Shown piece by piece: positions 50,590 through 59,955 of a stretch of DNA of 64,000 nt. The notes under the pieces are model-generated. The model was not told where the DNA came from. It did not search any database and saw nothing but the letters and a program-made list of their open reading frames with translations. The DNA is from Bacteroidales bacterium (lineage in GTDB: Bacteria > Bacteroidota > Bacteroidia > Bacteroidales > Salinivirgaceae), in contig JAAYQU010000049.1 of the NCBI GenBank assembly GCA_012519055.1, positions 35,022-99,021 of the forward strand, written 5' to 3'. The translations under genes and the position numbers were made by a program. The number at the start of each line of letters is the position of its first letter. Within the stretch, counting starts at the first letter, position 1.

Positions 50590-53054
50590 CTTGTAAGCAT
50601 AAAAAGCTTATCTGCAATTTGATACAGTTCAGTTTTATTTATTGGTTTTAACATAAACTCAGCAAAACCCATTTGAAGAAGGCTTGTTCTTTCCGATTCC
50701 ATAGCATGTACACTTTGAGCTATTACTGGTATTTTATTAGACTGTTTTTTCAACTCATACATGGTGTCAATACCGTCCATCTGTGGCATTTTGATATCCA
50801 TGATTATTAGGTCGAATTTAAAAACCTTAATCATTTCTAAAATCTCTTGCCCATTTTTTGCATGACTCACCCGGGCGTTTGTTGGCTTTATATAGTTTCT
50901 GAGAATTTCAAAATTTAAAAACTCGTCATCTGCAATTAAAATATGTTTATCGTTCCAACATGGGAAAACCTGTTCGTTCTTTTGCTTGGTTGTTTCATCA
51001 TGTAGTAATGGTAAGATAAAATAGAACATATTGCCCCAGGTATTGCTGGTCTCAAAATTCAAATTGCTGTTGATACTTTGAACTATTTGGCAAGTGTGAA
51101 ATAGTGGTGATAGGTTTTCGTCATCTAATTGACTATGGTTAGTGACACCCATGTTTTGCCATTGATAAATAGCAGTTTGAGTGCTGATAGGAACATTTAT
51201 TCGACTGTCGTCAACATAAAATCTGATTTGCTTATCGACAACCTTGTATCCAATTTTTATAATACCTTGTTCTTTGTATGTAAATGCATTCTCTATAAGA
51301 AATTCAAATGCCCTGATTATTGCTTTTTGATTAGAGTACAATTTGAATGATGATGCTACTTGCGGAAATGAAAAAACAACTTCCAAAAACTCGTTTTCTA
51401 TCTGTTTCTCTTTTACAAATTTAGTAGTTTCGGCAGCAATAACGTTAATATCACAAATATCAAAATCGTGTGTTGAAGAGATTATTTCACTACTGGTTTT
51501 AACCATTTTGTTTAAAATGCGTTCCAACGCTTTACCAGAAGCATGAATTTTTTCGAGATACATTTTTTGCTTGTTGTCTATATCGCTTCCCAACAGCATA
51601 TTAGACGAAAATGTAGTTATGGTTTGAATAGACTCCTGCATATTATGCTTCGAGAAATCAATTGTTTCAGCCTTTGTTTTTAAAAAGCTGTTTGTCTTCT
51701 GCTCCTTTTCTAATAACCGACCGTAACCGGAGGACATTAAAGTATGTTTTTCCTCTAAACTTTGATAATCTTGTTCTAAGCGCTTTTTCTCCTTTAATTC
51801 AGAATTTAGCTGAAGCGTTTGGTTTTTACGCCCTTTATAAAGTCGAAACAAAATAATGGTTAAACCCCCGGTCAGCAATATAAGGGTTGCTACTGTTATG
51901 GCATGTCTTAAGCTGCTTTTCTGCGTTTTAGTTAGAAGTAATTTTTGATATGTTTCAATTTCCTTTTCTTTTTCTCCCATATTATAAATAAAGGCCAATT
52001 GAGACATTTTATCCTCTTTGTCTTCAGTAATTAGCGAGTCGGTTATAAAAATTGTTTTTTTAGCAAATTGTAATGCCTTTTTCAAATCATTTTTGTTTTC
52101 ATATATGTCAGAGAATAGGTTATAGGCTCTCTTTTTGATTTTTAAATCTATTGAAGTTTCCACTTCCGGATATACTGTCAGAAGCATCAGCTCAGCATTG
52201 TCAAATTGAGACCGCTTTATCAATATTTCTGTAAGAGTAAGTTTCAGTGATACGATATCTTGCTGTGCATTAATCTTGTTCGCCAAATCTAAAGCGGTCA
52301 TTGCATAATGGAAAGCAGAATCGAGCATATCTTTTTTTATATATAGACCCGCTAAATTTTGGCAAGTCTGTATTTGTCCAATTATGTTGTTTGATTGTTG
52401 CTCTTGCTTGATAGCTTTGTGGTAATAGAACAGAGCAGAATCCATGTGTCCAAACTTCTCTTCTATTTGACCGGCGTTGTCTAAAATCATTGCTCTTAAA
52501 GAAACATCATTAGTATTATTAATATGTTTTACCGCTTTTTGGATGGTTGCTTTAGCCATATTTCCTTCGTTTATTTCAAAGTATAGTGCGGCTAATGCAT
52601 TTTGTGAGCAAACTAATGTTTCCGATTCCTCTAAGTCGTGTCTTATTTTATAGGCTTTTAACAGGTATTCCATTGCCTTTTCGTAAACCCCCATTTTAGT
52701 AAGCAACATGCCCCAGCGGTTATAGTTGCTTGCTATCCTCGACATTTCAGATGAGACATATAACAGCGAGTCCATCTCTTTTAAAGTGTTGTAGGCTTTG
52801 TTGTAATCCTTAAGCATTAGGGCAGCACGGCTCTCTAAATCATAAATTTGAATCTTTAAGTTTTGATTTTCATTTACCTCGGGTAGCTGTTTAAGGGAAT
52901 CGATAATTTTAATAGCCTCTTTCGGGTTTGCATTAATCAAATCAGAAGTTTTCAACAACTTTTTGTAGATGTTAGAACCATTTACACTGCTCAAAGGGGA
53001 AAAGAAAAGTAGTGATAGTAGTAATAATGATAGCAGATGCTTTGTTCTTAGCAT
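50586..53054 (-). CDS. TPR-containing hybrid histidine kinase with receiver domain
   Basis: This 822-residue protein has a signal sequence (about 1-26), periplasmic TPR repeats (about 30-370), one membrane helix (about 383-405), a coiled coil and an HK-like cytoplasmic part. The phosphoacceptor region is 'DFSKHNMQESIQTITTFSSNML' near 466-487: the His is in place but the usual 'HEIRTPL' context is lost. In the ATPase domain (about 530-695) the N-box Asn ('FLIENAFTYK') remains, but the G1 and G2 glycine motifs are degenerate ('VDDSRINVP', 'LSPLFHTCQIVQSI'). A C-terminal receiver (about 702-820) has 'ADDE', 'IIMDIKMPQMDG' and 'LKPI' intact. Single gene, upstream region 53055-53433. Confidence 0.85.
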   Translation of the reverse strand: MLRTKHLLSLLLLSLLFFSPLSSVNGSNIYKKLLKTSDLINANPKEAIKIIDSLKQLPEVNENQNLKIQIYDLESRAALMLKDYNKAYNTLKEMDSLLYVSSEMSRIASNYNRWGMLLTKMGVYEKAMEYLLKAYKIRHDLEESETLVCSQNALAALYFEINEGNMAKATIQKAVKHINNTNDVSLRAMILDNAGQIEEKFGHMDSALFYYHKAIKQEQQSNNIIGQIQTCQNLAGLYIKKDMLDSAFHYAMTALDLANKINAQQDIVSLKLTLTEILIKRSQFDNAELMLLTVYPEVETSIDLKIKKRAYNLFSDIYENKNDLKKALQFAKKTIFITDSLITEDKEDKMSQLAFIYNMGEKEKEIETYQKLLLTKTQKSSLRHAITVATLILLTGGLTIILFRLYKGRKNQTLQLNSELKEKKRLEQDYQSLEEKHTLMSSGYGRLLEKEQKTNSFLKTKAETIDFSKHNMQESIQTITTFSSNMLLGSDIDNKQKMYLEKIHASGKALERILNKMVKTSSEIISSTHDFDICDINVIAAETTKFVKEKQIENEFLEVVFSFPQVASSFKLYSNQKAIIRAFEFLIENAFTYKEQGIIKIGYKVVDKQIRFYVDDSRINVPISTQTAIYQWQNMGVTNHSQLDDENLSPLFHTCQIVQSINSNLNFETSNTWGNMFYFILPLLHDETTKQKNEQVFPCWNDKHILIADDEFLNFEILRNYIKPTNARVSHAKNGQEILEMIKVFKFDLIIMDIKMPQMDGIDTMYELKKQSNKIPVIAQSVHAMESERTSLLQMGFAEFMLKPINKTELYQIADKLFMLTS

Positions 53055-53238
53055 AATCTTTTATAAACAAATAAATTGGATTAGGTACGGAGAAAAGCCT
53101 CAATTTTTATGCCACAAACAGATAGAGCTTAATGCTTGAATCTACTAATAACTAATATAAAATACACAGATATTCAGTCGGACTAAAATTTATATACAAG
53201 CTCTAGTTTAATATCACAATAAAGAGTTATAAAATTCA
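53055..53238. other. Intergenic between the hybrid kinase and the helicase gene
   Basis: AT-rich between divergent genes. No coding frame, repeat or RNA recognised; must contain the kinase promoter. Confidence 0.4.
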
Positions 53239-53246
53239 TATATTTG
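53239..53246 (+). promoter_or_regulatory. Possible -7 box for the helicase gene
   Basis: TATATTTG matches TAnnTTTG but is about 190 bases upstream of the ATG, so this assignment is tentative. Confidence 0.35.
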
Positions 53247-53433
53247 TAAAAATATTTCTGCTTTGATATTTTATTTGTTGGTCAATGTTTTTCAATAAGT
53301 TTATTGAAAAAAGTACTTTACGACAATAAAAATCACACTGTTTATAACGGAACAACCAACATGCTAATCTAAAGTTGATAACCAAAAGTATGTTTATAAA
53401 GCAAGTGAGTTTTCCATATTTTGAAACAAATTT

Positions 53434-55737
53434 ATGCTAATGAATAGTAATTATTTGGAAGAATTGAATGAAGCCCAATTAAAGGCAGTTGTTGATTTTA
53501 ACTCTCCCAGTTTGATAGTAGCAGGCGCAGGTTCGGGGAAAACGCGAGTTTTGACTTATAGAATAGCCCATTTGTTGCATAACAATGTGCCACCATATAA
53601 AATTTTAGCACTCACATTCACAAATAAGGCTGCCAAAGAGATGCGCGACCGTATATCACAATTGGTTGAGCCTGAAAAGGCAAGAAGTATATGGATGGGC
53701 ACTTTTCACTCAATTTTTGCACGTATTCTGCGATACGAAGCCGAGTATATTGGTTACGACAAAAATTTCACAATCTATGATACAACAGACAGTCAAAACC
53801 TGATAAAAGCAATAGTTAAAGAGAGACAGTTAAACTCTAAAGATTACAGGGCAAACCTTATTCATGGGAAAATAAGCAGAGCAAAAAATAATCTCGTAAC
53901 ACCAAGAATCTACGCTTCTAATAGTGAGCTTATTAATCATGACAATATGAATAGAATAGGCGAAACTTATATGATATACGAAATATATCAAAATAGGTGT
54001 AGAACCTCAAATGCAATGGATTTCGACGATTTGCTGTTGAATATGAATATTCTTATACGCGACAATCCTGAAATTTTAAAAAAATATCAAAACAAGTTCA
54101 GCTATATTTTGGTTGATGAGTATCAAGACACAAACTTTTCGCAATATCGTATAATACGACAGTTAAGTGAGTTGCACAGAAATATTTGCGTAGTCGGCGA
54201 TGATTCACAAAGTATTTATGCATTTAGAGGAGCGCGAATTGAGAATATTTTAAACTTTCAAAGCGATTACCCCGACTATAAAGTATTTAAGTTAGAGCAG
54301 AATTATCGCAGCACTCAAACTATAGTGCAAGCAGCTAATAGCCTTATTGCAAAAAACACAATGCAACTGCCAAAAACAATATATTCCAAAAATGACTACG
54401 GCTCCGCAATAACTATAAGCGAAGCCATAACAGAAAACGACGAGGCTTTTAAAGTTGCAGAGTATATTATGTCAGACAGTTCTGAATTGGAAATGCCCTA
54501 CAGTGAAATTGCTGTTTTGTACAGAAATAATTCTCAATCGAGAATTTTTGAAGAGGCGTTCCGTAGGCGAAATATACCATATAGAATTTATGGAGGAATA
54601 ACGTTTTATCAACGAAAAGAGATAAAAGACTGCATCGCTTATTTTCGAATGGTTGTTAATCCCAATGACGATCAAGCCCTTCTTAGGGTTATAAATTATC
54701 CAGCGAGAGGAATTGGCAAAAATACTGTCGAGCGAATAGAGAGTGTTGCTTTAAGTCTTAACGTTTCAATATGGCAAGTAATTAGTTCAGACATTGTTAA
54801 CAAAATAAATATACAGTCGGGCATTGTTTCAAGAATACAAAAATTTGTTGACTTTATATTAGAACTACAACGCGTTGAACAAGAGATGGATGCTTATGAT
54901 TGTGCAATGCATGTTGTTAGGGTGTCAGGATTATATCAGGAATTATCGGAAGATAAAACAACAGAGGGTTTAGATCGCTTGCAGAATGTTGAAGAGCTCT
55001 TTAACGGAGTTAGAGACTTTGTAGCAGAAAACTACAATGAAACAAGTGATTTAGTGAGACTATCTGATTACGTTGAAAATGTTTCGTTGTTGACAGATTT
55101 TGATAAAAATGAAAAAAACACAAATGTCGTTTCGTTAATGACAGTACACGCTTCCAAGGGGTTAGAGTTTAAAAGTGTGTATTTAGTTGGAGCAGAAGAA
55201 TCTTTGTTTCCCTCAAGTATGTCGATCGGAAGATTGAAGGATGTTGAAGAGGAGAGACGTCTGTTTTACGTTGCACTCACACGAGCCAAGATAAAAGTAA
55301 CCATATCGTGGGCGAGACAACGAAATATGTACGGAAGTCTCGACACACGACAAATGAGTCGTTTTGTCCATGAAATTGATCCTGAATATTTAGTTCACAC
55401 ATCAAGTTATTCATCTCGAACGGAAGGGACAAGATTAAAAGGCTATAGTTTCCAAAAAAGCAACGGAGCGGGCTTCAATTTTGATTTTAGAAAAAATGTT
55501 AATGAACAAAAGCCATCACTAAATATTTTTACAAAACAGGCAGATAAAAATTATGAAGGTGTTTTTATCGAGTTTGCGACTTTACCAATAGGACAAAAGG
55601 TTTTACATCAAAAATTTGGCAAGGGTATTGTAGAATCAATTGAGGATGAAGGAACAAACACAAAAGCAATAATTAATTTTGAAACCGGCAAAAAAACACT
55701 TTTGCTTCGTTTTGCCAGATTGCAACTGCTAGATTAA
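53434..55737 (+). CDS. UvrD/PcrA-family superfamily 1 DNA helicase
   Basis: The 767-residue protein has the SF1A motifs: 'LNEAQLKAV' (Q motif region), Walker A 'VAGAGSGKTRVLTYRIAHLL' near 30-49, motif Ia 'LALTFTNKAAKEMRDRI', motif II 'YILVDEYQDTNFSQYRI' near 226-242, 'VVGDDSQSIYAFRGA', 'LEQNYRSTQTIV', motif V 'VVSLMTVHASKGLEFKSVYLVG' and motif VI 'EEERRLFYVALTRAK'. The C-terminal 60 residues form the Tudor-like domain seen in PcrA ('KVLHQKFGKGIVESIEDEG'). It unwinds DNA 3'-5' in repair and replication. The start could also be the ATG at 53440. Confidence 0.93.
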   Translation: MLMNSNYLEELNEAQLKAVVDFNSPSLIVAGAGSGKTRVLTYRIAHLLHNNVPPYKILALTFTNKAAKEMRDRISQLVEPEKARSIWMGTFHSIFARILRYEAEYIGYDKNFTIYDTTDSQNLIKAIVKERQLNSKDYRANLIHGKISRAKNNLVTPRIYASNSELINHDNMNRIGETYMIYEIYQNRCRTSNAMDFDDLLLNMNILIRDNPEILKKYQNKFSYILVDEYQDTNFSQYRIIRQLSELHRNICVVGDDSQSIYAFRGARIENILNFQSDYPDYKVFKLEQNYRSTQTIVQAANSLIAKNTMQLPKTIYSKNDYGSAITISEAITENDEAFKVAEYIMSDSSELEMPYSEIAVLYRNNSQSRIFEEAFRRRNIPYRIYGGITFYQRKEIKDCIAYFRMVVNPNDDQALLRVINYPARGIGKNTVERIESVALSLNVSIWQVISSDIVNKINIQSGIVSRIQKFVDFILELQRVEQEMDAYDCAMHVVRVSGLYQELSEDKTTEGLDRLQNVEELFNGVRDFVAENYNETSDLVRLSDYVENVSLLTDFDKNEKNTNVVSLMTVHASKGLEFKSVYLVGAEESLFPSSMSIGRLKDVEEERRLFYVALTRAKIKVTISWARQRNMYGSLDTRQMSRFVHEIDPEYLVHTSSYSSRTEGTRLKGYSFQKSNGAGFNFDFRKNVNEQKPSLNIFTKQADKNYEGVFIEFATLPIGQKVLHQKFGKGIVESIEDEGTNTKAIINFETGKKTLLLRFARLQLLD

Positions 55738-55801
55738 AACCGATATTTTTAAAACAAATATTCAACTAAAAAATAGCAAAGCACTTGTTAGACACCACTC
55801 G

Positions 55802-55831
55802 TTGTTTACAAAATTATAATAACTATATTTG
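55802..55831 (+). promoter_or_regulatory. Promoter of the DUF4290-murA operon
   Basis: TTG at 55802-55804 and TATATTTG at 55824-55831 are separated by exactly 19 bases, one of the best matches in the window. Confidence 0.65.
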
Positions 55832-55893
55832 CATAACTGAACACAATATTAATCAGCACAATTATTAACAAACAGAATTTTTTAAATAAAAAC

Positions 55894-56523
55894 ATGAATT
55901 ATAATACAGAACGTGAAAAACTTATAATGCCCGAATATGGGCGATATATCCATCAATACGCACAACATATAAAAACCATAGAATCGCGCCAAGAAAGGAC
56001 ACAAGCAGCGCATGCGCTAATATCTATTATGGCAACTCTAAATCCGGGATTGCGCGATTCGTCTGACTACAGACGGAAACTTTGGGATCATTTAATGATT
56101 ATTACGGACTACGAGTTAGACGTTGATAATCCCTATCCAATGCCCGACAGAGCAATGTTAGAAGAGCGACCATCTCCTGTTAAATATGACTTTAAAGAGA
56201 TAGATAAAAGACATTACGGCAAGTTGATTGAGCGTATGGCAAAAAAAATACCAGAGTATGAAGGGGAAGAGAGAGAAGTGCTTATATCTCTGATTGCCAA
56301 TACAATGAAAAAGAACTATTTGAATTGGAATAAAAATGCTGTTGACGACTCAACTATTTTAGAAGATTTAAGGCGATATGTTCCAAAGGGTGTTGAAATA
56401 CCAGACGATTTACAACTGTTAGAGACACGAGATTTGGTTAATCGTTCAGCATCAAGCCAGAGGGGCAGTTCAAAGTCACAACAGAAGCATAGAAGTCGCA
56501 GACAAAATAAAAAGAATAAATAA
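55894..56523 (+). CDS. DUF4290 domain protein
   Basis: This 209-residue protein matches DUF4290, a Bacteroidota-specific family usually next to murA: 'MPEYGRYIHQYAQHIKTIESRQERTQAAHALISIMATLNP' near 12-51, 'RRKLWDHLMIITDYELDVDNPYP' near 60-82, then a helical segment and a basic, low-complexity tail ('SSQRGSSKSQQKHRSRRQNKKNK'). No enzymatic motif is visible. The tail could bind RNA or DNA. Its TAA overlaps the murA ATG (TAATG), so the two are coupled and a role in wall synthesis is a fair guess. Confidence 0.85.
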   Translation: MNYNTEREKLIMPEYGRYIHQYAQHIKTIESRQERTQAAHALISIMATLNPGLRDSSDYRRKLWDHLMIITDYELDVDNPYPMPDRAMLEERPSPVKYDFKEIDKRHYGKLIERMAKKIPEYEGEEREVLISLIANTMKKNYLNWNKNAVDDSTILEDLRRYVPKGVEIPDDLQLLETRDLVNRSASSQRGSSKSQQKHRSRRQNKKNK

Positions 56524-57830
56524 TGGCAACATTTGTAGTTGAAGGGGGAAAACCGCTTAAGGGCGAGATAATTCCACAAGGTGCTAAAAATGAGGCATTG
56601 CAAGTAATTTGTGCAGTTTTGTTAACATCTAAACCTGTAACCATTAATAATATCCCTGATATTAGGGATGTTAACAACTTAATAGAACTACTGCGTAGCA
56701 TGGGAGTTAAGGTTCGGCAAAATTCAGTTTCGAGCTACACTTTTCAGGCTGATGATATCAACCTAGATTATCTTCATACCGAAAATTATCAAAGGCAAAG
56801 TACATCTCTGCGTGGAAGTATTATGATTGTGGGTCCTTTGTTGGGACGTTTCGGAAAAGCATATATTCCACAGCCAGGTGGAGATAAAATAGGACGCAGG
56901 CGATTAGACACCCATTTTATAGGACTGGAAAAATTAGGTGCAAAGTTTAAATATAATACCAAAGAGGGGGCTTATACAGTAAAGACTAGTGGATTGAAAG
57001 GCACATATATGCTGCTTGATGAAGCATCGGTTACCGGTACGGCAAACATTCTTATGGCAGCAGTTTTAGCCAAAGGAGAGACAACAATATATAATGCGGC
57101 TTGTGAGCCATATTTACAACAGCTCTCTAAGATGTTAGTAGCTATGGGTGCCAAAATACAAGGTATAGGTTCAAATAAATTGATCGTAGAAGGTGTCGAC
57201 GAGCTTGGAGGTACGGAACATACTTGCCTGCCTGATATGATTGAAATAGGCAGTTTTATTGGACTTGCGGCTATGACTGAGTCGGAGATAACAATAAAAA
57301 ATGTATCGTATCAAGATTTGGGAATAATACCAGATGTATTTAAACGAATGGGAATTGCTATGGAGTTGCGTGGTGACGACCTTTATATCCCATCGCAATC
57401 GCATTACGAGATTCAAACTTATATTGATGGAGGTATATTGAAAATTGATGATGCTCCATGGCCAGGATTTACCCCGGACTTGATAAGTATTGCATTAGTA
57501 GTAGCAACACAGGCACGGGGAAGTGTACTTATTCATCAAAAAATGTTTGAATCGAGGCTATTCTTCGTTGATAAATTAATTGATATGGGTGCACAAATCA
57601 TATTGTGTGATCCGCATAGGGCGACTGTGATAGGTTTAGATAAATCTCAAAAACTACGTCCAACAGTTATGACAAGCCCGGATATTCGTGCAGGAGTCGC
57701 GCTTCTGATTGCAGCACTAAGTGCCGATGGTGTCAGTAAAATACACAATGTTGAACAAATTGACCGCGGTTATCAACGTATTGACACTAGGTTAAGGAAA
57801 ATAGGTGCACATATTACGCGTATTGATTAA
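56523..57830 (+). CDS. murA: UDP-N-acetylglucosamine 1-carboxyvinyltransferase with Asp in the active-site loop
   Basis: The 435-residue EPSP-synthase-fold enzyme commits UDP-GlcNAc to peptidoglycan. 'VEGGKPLKGEIIPQGAKNEALQVICAVLLT' at the start and 'SLRGSIMIVGPLLGRFGKAYIPQPGG' near 95-120 are typical. The active-site loop reads 'PGGDKIGRRRLDTHFIGLEKLGA': the Cys that fosfomycin alkylates (Cys115 in E. coli) is Asp121 here. Asp at this place is known to give fosfomycin-insensitive but active enzymes (Mycobacterium, Chlamydia). The rest, including 'DIRAGVALLIAALSADG' and 'QIDRGYQRIDTRLRKIGA', is intact. Coupled to the DUF4290 gene. Confidence 0.95.
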   Translation: MATFVVEGGKPLKGEIIPQGAKNEALQVICAVLLTSKPVTINNIPDIRDVNNLIELLRSMGVKVRQNSVSSYTFQADDINLDYLHTENYQRQSTSLRGSIMIVGPLLGRFGKAYIPQPGGDKIGRRRLDTHFIGLEKLGAKFKYNTKEGAYTVKTSGLKGTYMLLDEASVTGTANILMAAVLAKGETTIYNAACEPYLQQLSKMLVAMGAKIQGIGSNKLIVEGVDELGGTEHTCLPDMIEIGSFIGLAAMTESEITIKNVSYQDLGIIPDVFKRMGIAMELRGDDLYIPSQSHYEIQTYIDGGILKIDDAPWPGFTPDLISIALVVATQARGSVLIHQKMFESRLFFVDKLIDMGAQIILCDPHRATVIGLDKSQKLRPTVMTSPDIRAGVALLIAALSADGVSKIHNVEQIDRGYQRIDTRLRKIGAHITRID

Positions 57831-57963
57831 CTGAACTTTAACAAATATTTAATAGCAGTAGAACAAAATTGGATTTGTTTTTGTTAGTGTCTGTTAATAA
57901 AAATGTAAATATTTTGAAACGTAAAAGTTCCATAGTGAATTTAAACTGAAAAATTATAAACAT

Positions 57964-58476
57964 ATGAAAAAATTTGTTTTTGTTATTTTGGCTCTTTTTG
58001 GGATAAACTTTACATCAAATGCTCAGAATGTTGGTACTCAAATTGGACAAGAAGCCCCGGAATTAATGATGACATCTCCAAGCGGAGAAATGTTAAAACT
58101 TTCTGATTTACGAGGTAAGGTAGTATTGATAGACTTTTGGGCTGCGTGGTGCGGACCATGTCGTCGGGAAAATCCCACAGTAGTACAGGCTTACAATCAG
58201 TTTAAAGACAAGAAGTTTAAACATGGAAATGGGTTTGAAGTTTTTGGAGTATCACTTGATCATAACAAGCAAGCATGGGTAAACGCTATTGAGCAAGACA
58301 AACTTGCATGGAAATATCATGTAAGCGATTTGAGGGGATGGAACTCTGCACTTGGAAGGTTGTATGGTGTTAACAGTATTCCTGCAAACTTTTTGATTGA
58401 TAAGGACGGGAAGATTTTAGCAAAAAACCTTAGAGGACAACAACTTATTGCTGTTTTAAACAGTATGCTTAAATAG
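57964..58476 (+). CDS. TlpA-like thioredoxin-fold thiol-disulfide protein
   Basis: The 170-residue exported protein has a signal peptide ('MKKFVFVILALFGINFTSNAQ') and a thioredoxin fold with the active site 'VLIDFWAAWCGPCRRENPTVVQAYNQF' (CxxC at about 62-65). 'IGQEAPELMMTSPSGEMLKLSDLRGKVV' precedes it and the cis-Pro is in 'GVNSIPANFLIDKDGKI'. It probably reduces disulfides in the periplasm, as TlpA/ResA-type proteins do. It is a single gene 133 bases after murA. No -7 box match was found upstream. Confidence 0.9.
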   Translation: MKKFVFVILALFGINFTSNAQNVGTQIGQEAPELMMTSPSGEMLKLSDLRGKVVLIDFWAAWCGPCRRENPTVVQAYNQFKDKKFKHGNGFEVFGVSLDHNKQAWVNAIEQDKLAWKYHVSDLRGWNSALGRLYGVNSIPANFLIDKDGKILAKNLRGQQLIAVLNSMLK

Positions 58477-58613
58477 TTGATTTTAGCAAATAGTGATAAA
58501 TTAACATAATATCTGACGATGAGATAGCTTAAGTCTAGCTCTTTGTTGGATATGTTTGTAAAATTGAAAAATATAAAAATCAAACTAATAACATATCAAT
58601 AAAAAATTTAACA

Positions 58614-59867
58614 ATGCTTGAATTAAAATTAGGACTCGAACAGTGGTTTTCAAACTTTGGATTTAGTGACTATTGGGCAAACCTTTTTTGTGATGCAATT
58701 TTCTTTATTAGTTTACTATTAATTAGCTACATAGCTAACTTTATAATTAAAAAGTTAACACCATTAATAGTAACGCGATTGGTAAGGAAGACCAAAACTA
58801 ACTGGGACGACATAATGCTTAAACGCAAAGTTTTTACCAGGTTGAGTCATTTAGCACCGATTTTAATAATTTATTACGGTATTCCCAATATATTTCCAGA
58901 AGCTCCAGACTTTATATTGTTGGTACAAAAGAGTGTAAGAATCTACTTAGTTTTTTGGATAGCACTTATCATCAATTCATTTTTACATAGTCTGAATGAT
59001 ATTTACGAAAGCTACGATTCAGCTGCTGAGCGTCCAATTAAAGGTTACATACAGGTTGTCCAAATAATAGTTTATGTGTTGGCAGTTGTAGTAATGATTT
59101 CTATTATTATGAATAAGTCTGTAACTTATCTGTTTGCTGGTATAGGAACAATGTCAGCTGTACTTATGATAATTTTTAAAGACGGTTTGTTAGGACTGAC
59201 AGCGGGCATACAGATGTCAATTAATAAAACAGTCCGAATAGGCGACTGGATAAGCGTTCCTGCCCAAAATGCAGACGGTACAGTAGTTGAAATTACTCTT
59301 AATAATATAAAAGTAAAAAACTTTGACAATACAATAACAGTTATCCCCTCGTATGCTTTTGTCAGCGGCTCATTCCAAAACTGGCGCGGAATGCAGGAGT
59401 CGGGAGGAAGACGTATCAAAAGAGCTATTTTAATAGATCAGACATCAATTAAATTTTGCACCAAAGAGATGTTGGAAAGGTTCAAAAAAATTGAGTTGAT
59501 AAGTGAGTATATAACAGAAAGAACCGAAGAGATAGAAGAATACAATAGCAAAAATATGGCATCAAGCGACATGGCAATCAACGGTCGTAGAATGACTAAC
59601 ATAGGTACTTACAGAAAATATGTAACCGAATATCTGCAAAATCATCCTATGGTTAATACAGAGTTGACAGCTATGGTACGGCAGTTAGCACCAACAGAAA
59701 AAGGGATACCGTTAGAACTATATTTCTTTAGTAAAGAGAAGCGTTGGGTATTTTACGAAGGGATACAGGCAGATATTTTTGATCATCTGCTAGCAAGTAT
59801 AGAAACTTTTGAATTGCGTGTTTTCCAAGCCCCATCCGGACACGATATGCGGCAGTTGGTCAAATAA
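58614..59867 (+). CDS. Mechanosensitive ion channel, YbdG/MscS-type
   Basis: The 417-residue protein has five hydrophobic helices (about 25-48, 80-98, 103-125, 140-165 and 168-190). The pore-lining segment 'GTMSAVLMIIFKDGLLGLTAGIQMSINKTVRIGDWI' is followed by the MscS beta domain 'DGTVVEITLNNIKVKNFDNTITVIPSYAFVSGSFQNWRGM'. Length and the YbdG-like insertion after the beta domain ('TERTEEIEEYNSKNMASSDMAINGRRMTNIGTYRKYV') match the YbdG (MscM) group. Such channels release solutes when the membrane is stretched by osmotic downshift. A TATGTTTG box lies at 58551-58558. Single gene. Confidence 0.9.
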   Translation: MLELKLGLEQWFSNFGFSDYWANLFCDAIFFISLLLISYIANFIIKKLTPLIVTRLVRKTKTNWDDIMLKRKVFTRLSHLAPILIIYYGIPNIFPEAPDFILLVQKSVRIYLVFWIALIINSFLHSLNDIYESYDSAAERPIKGYIQVVQIIVYVLAVVVMISIIMNKSVTYLFAGIGTMSAVLMIIFKDGLLGLTAGIQMSINKTVRIGDWISVPAQNADGTVVEITLNNIKVKNFDNTITVIPSYAFVSGSFQNWRGMQESGGRRIKRAILIDQTSIKFCTKEMLERFKKIELISEYITERTEEIEEYNSKNMASSDMAINGRRMTNIGTYRKYVTEYLQNHPMVNTELTAMVRQLAPTEKGIPLELYFFSKEKRWVFYEGIQADIFDHLLASIETFELRVFQAPSGHDMRQLVK

Positions 59868-59902
59868 TAACATGTTTAAGAATAATAAGAGAGATAAATC
59901 CA

Positions 59903-59910
59903 TATTTTTG
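59903..59910 (+). promoter_or_regulatory. -7 box for the DUF1573 gene
   Basis: TATTTTTG matches TAnnTTTG and lies 45 bases ahead of the ATG at 59956. No -33 TTG is evident. Confidence 0.45.
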
Positions 59911-59955
59911 TAAGAAATACTTTTTTAATCATAGTTTATCTTAAAAATTATATCA

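Noticed and set aside
56007..56019. GCGCATGCGC-type core resembling the palindrome family
   Set aside because: It is inside the DUF4290 coding region and lacks the AGAGAC/GTCTCT arms.
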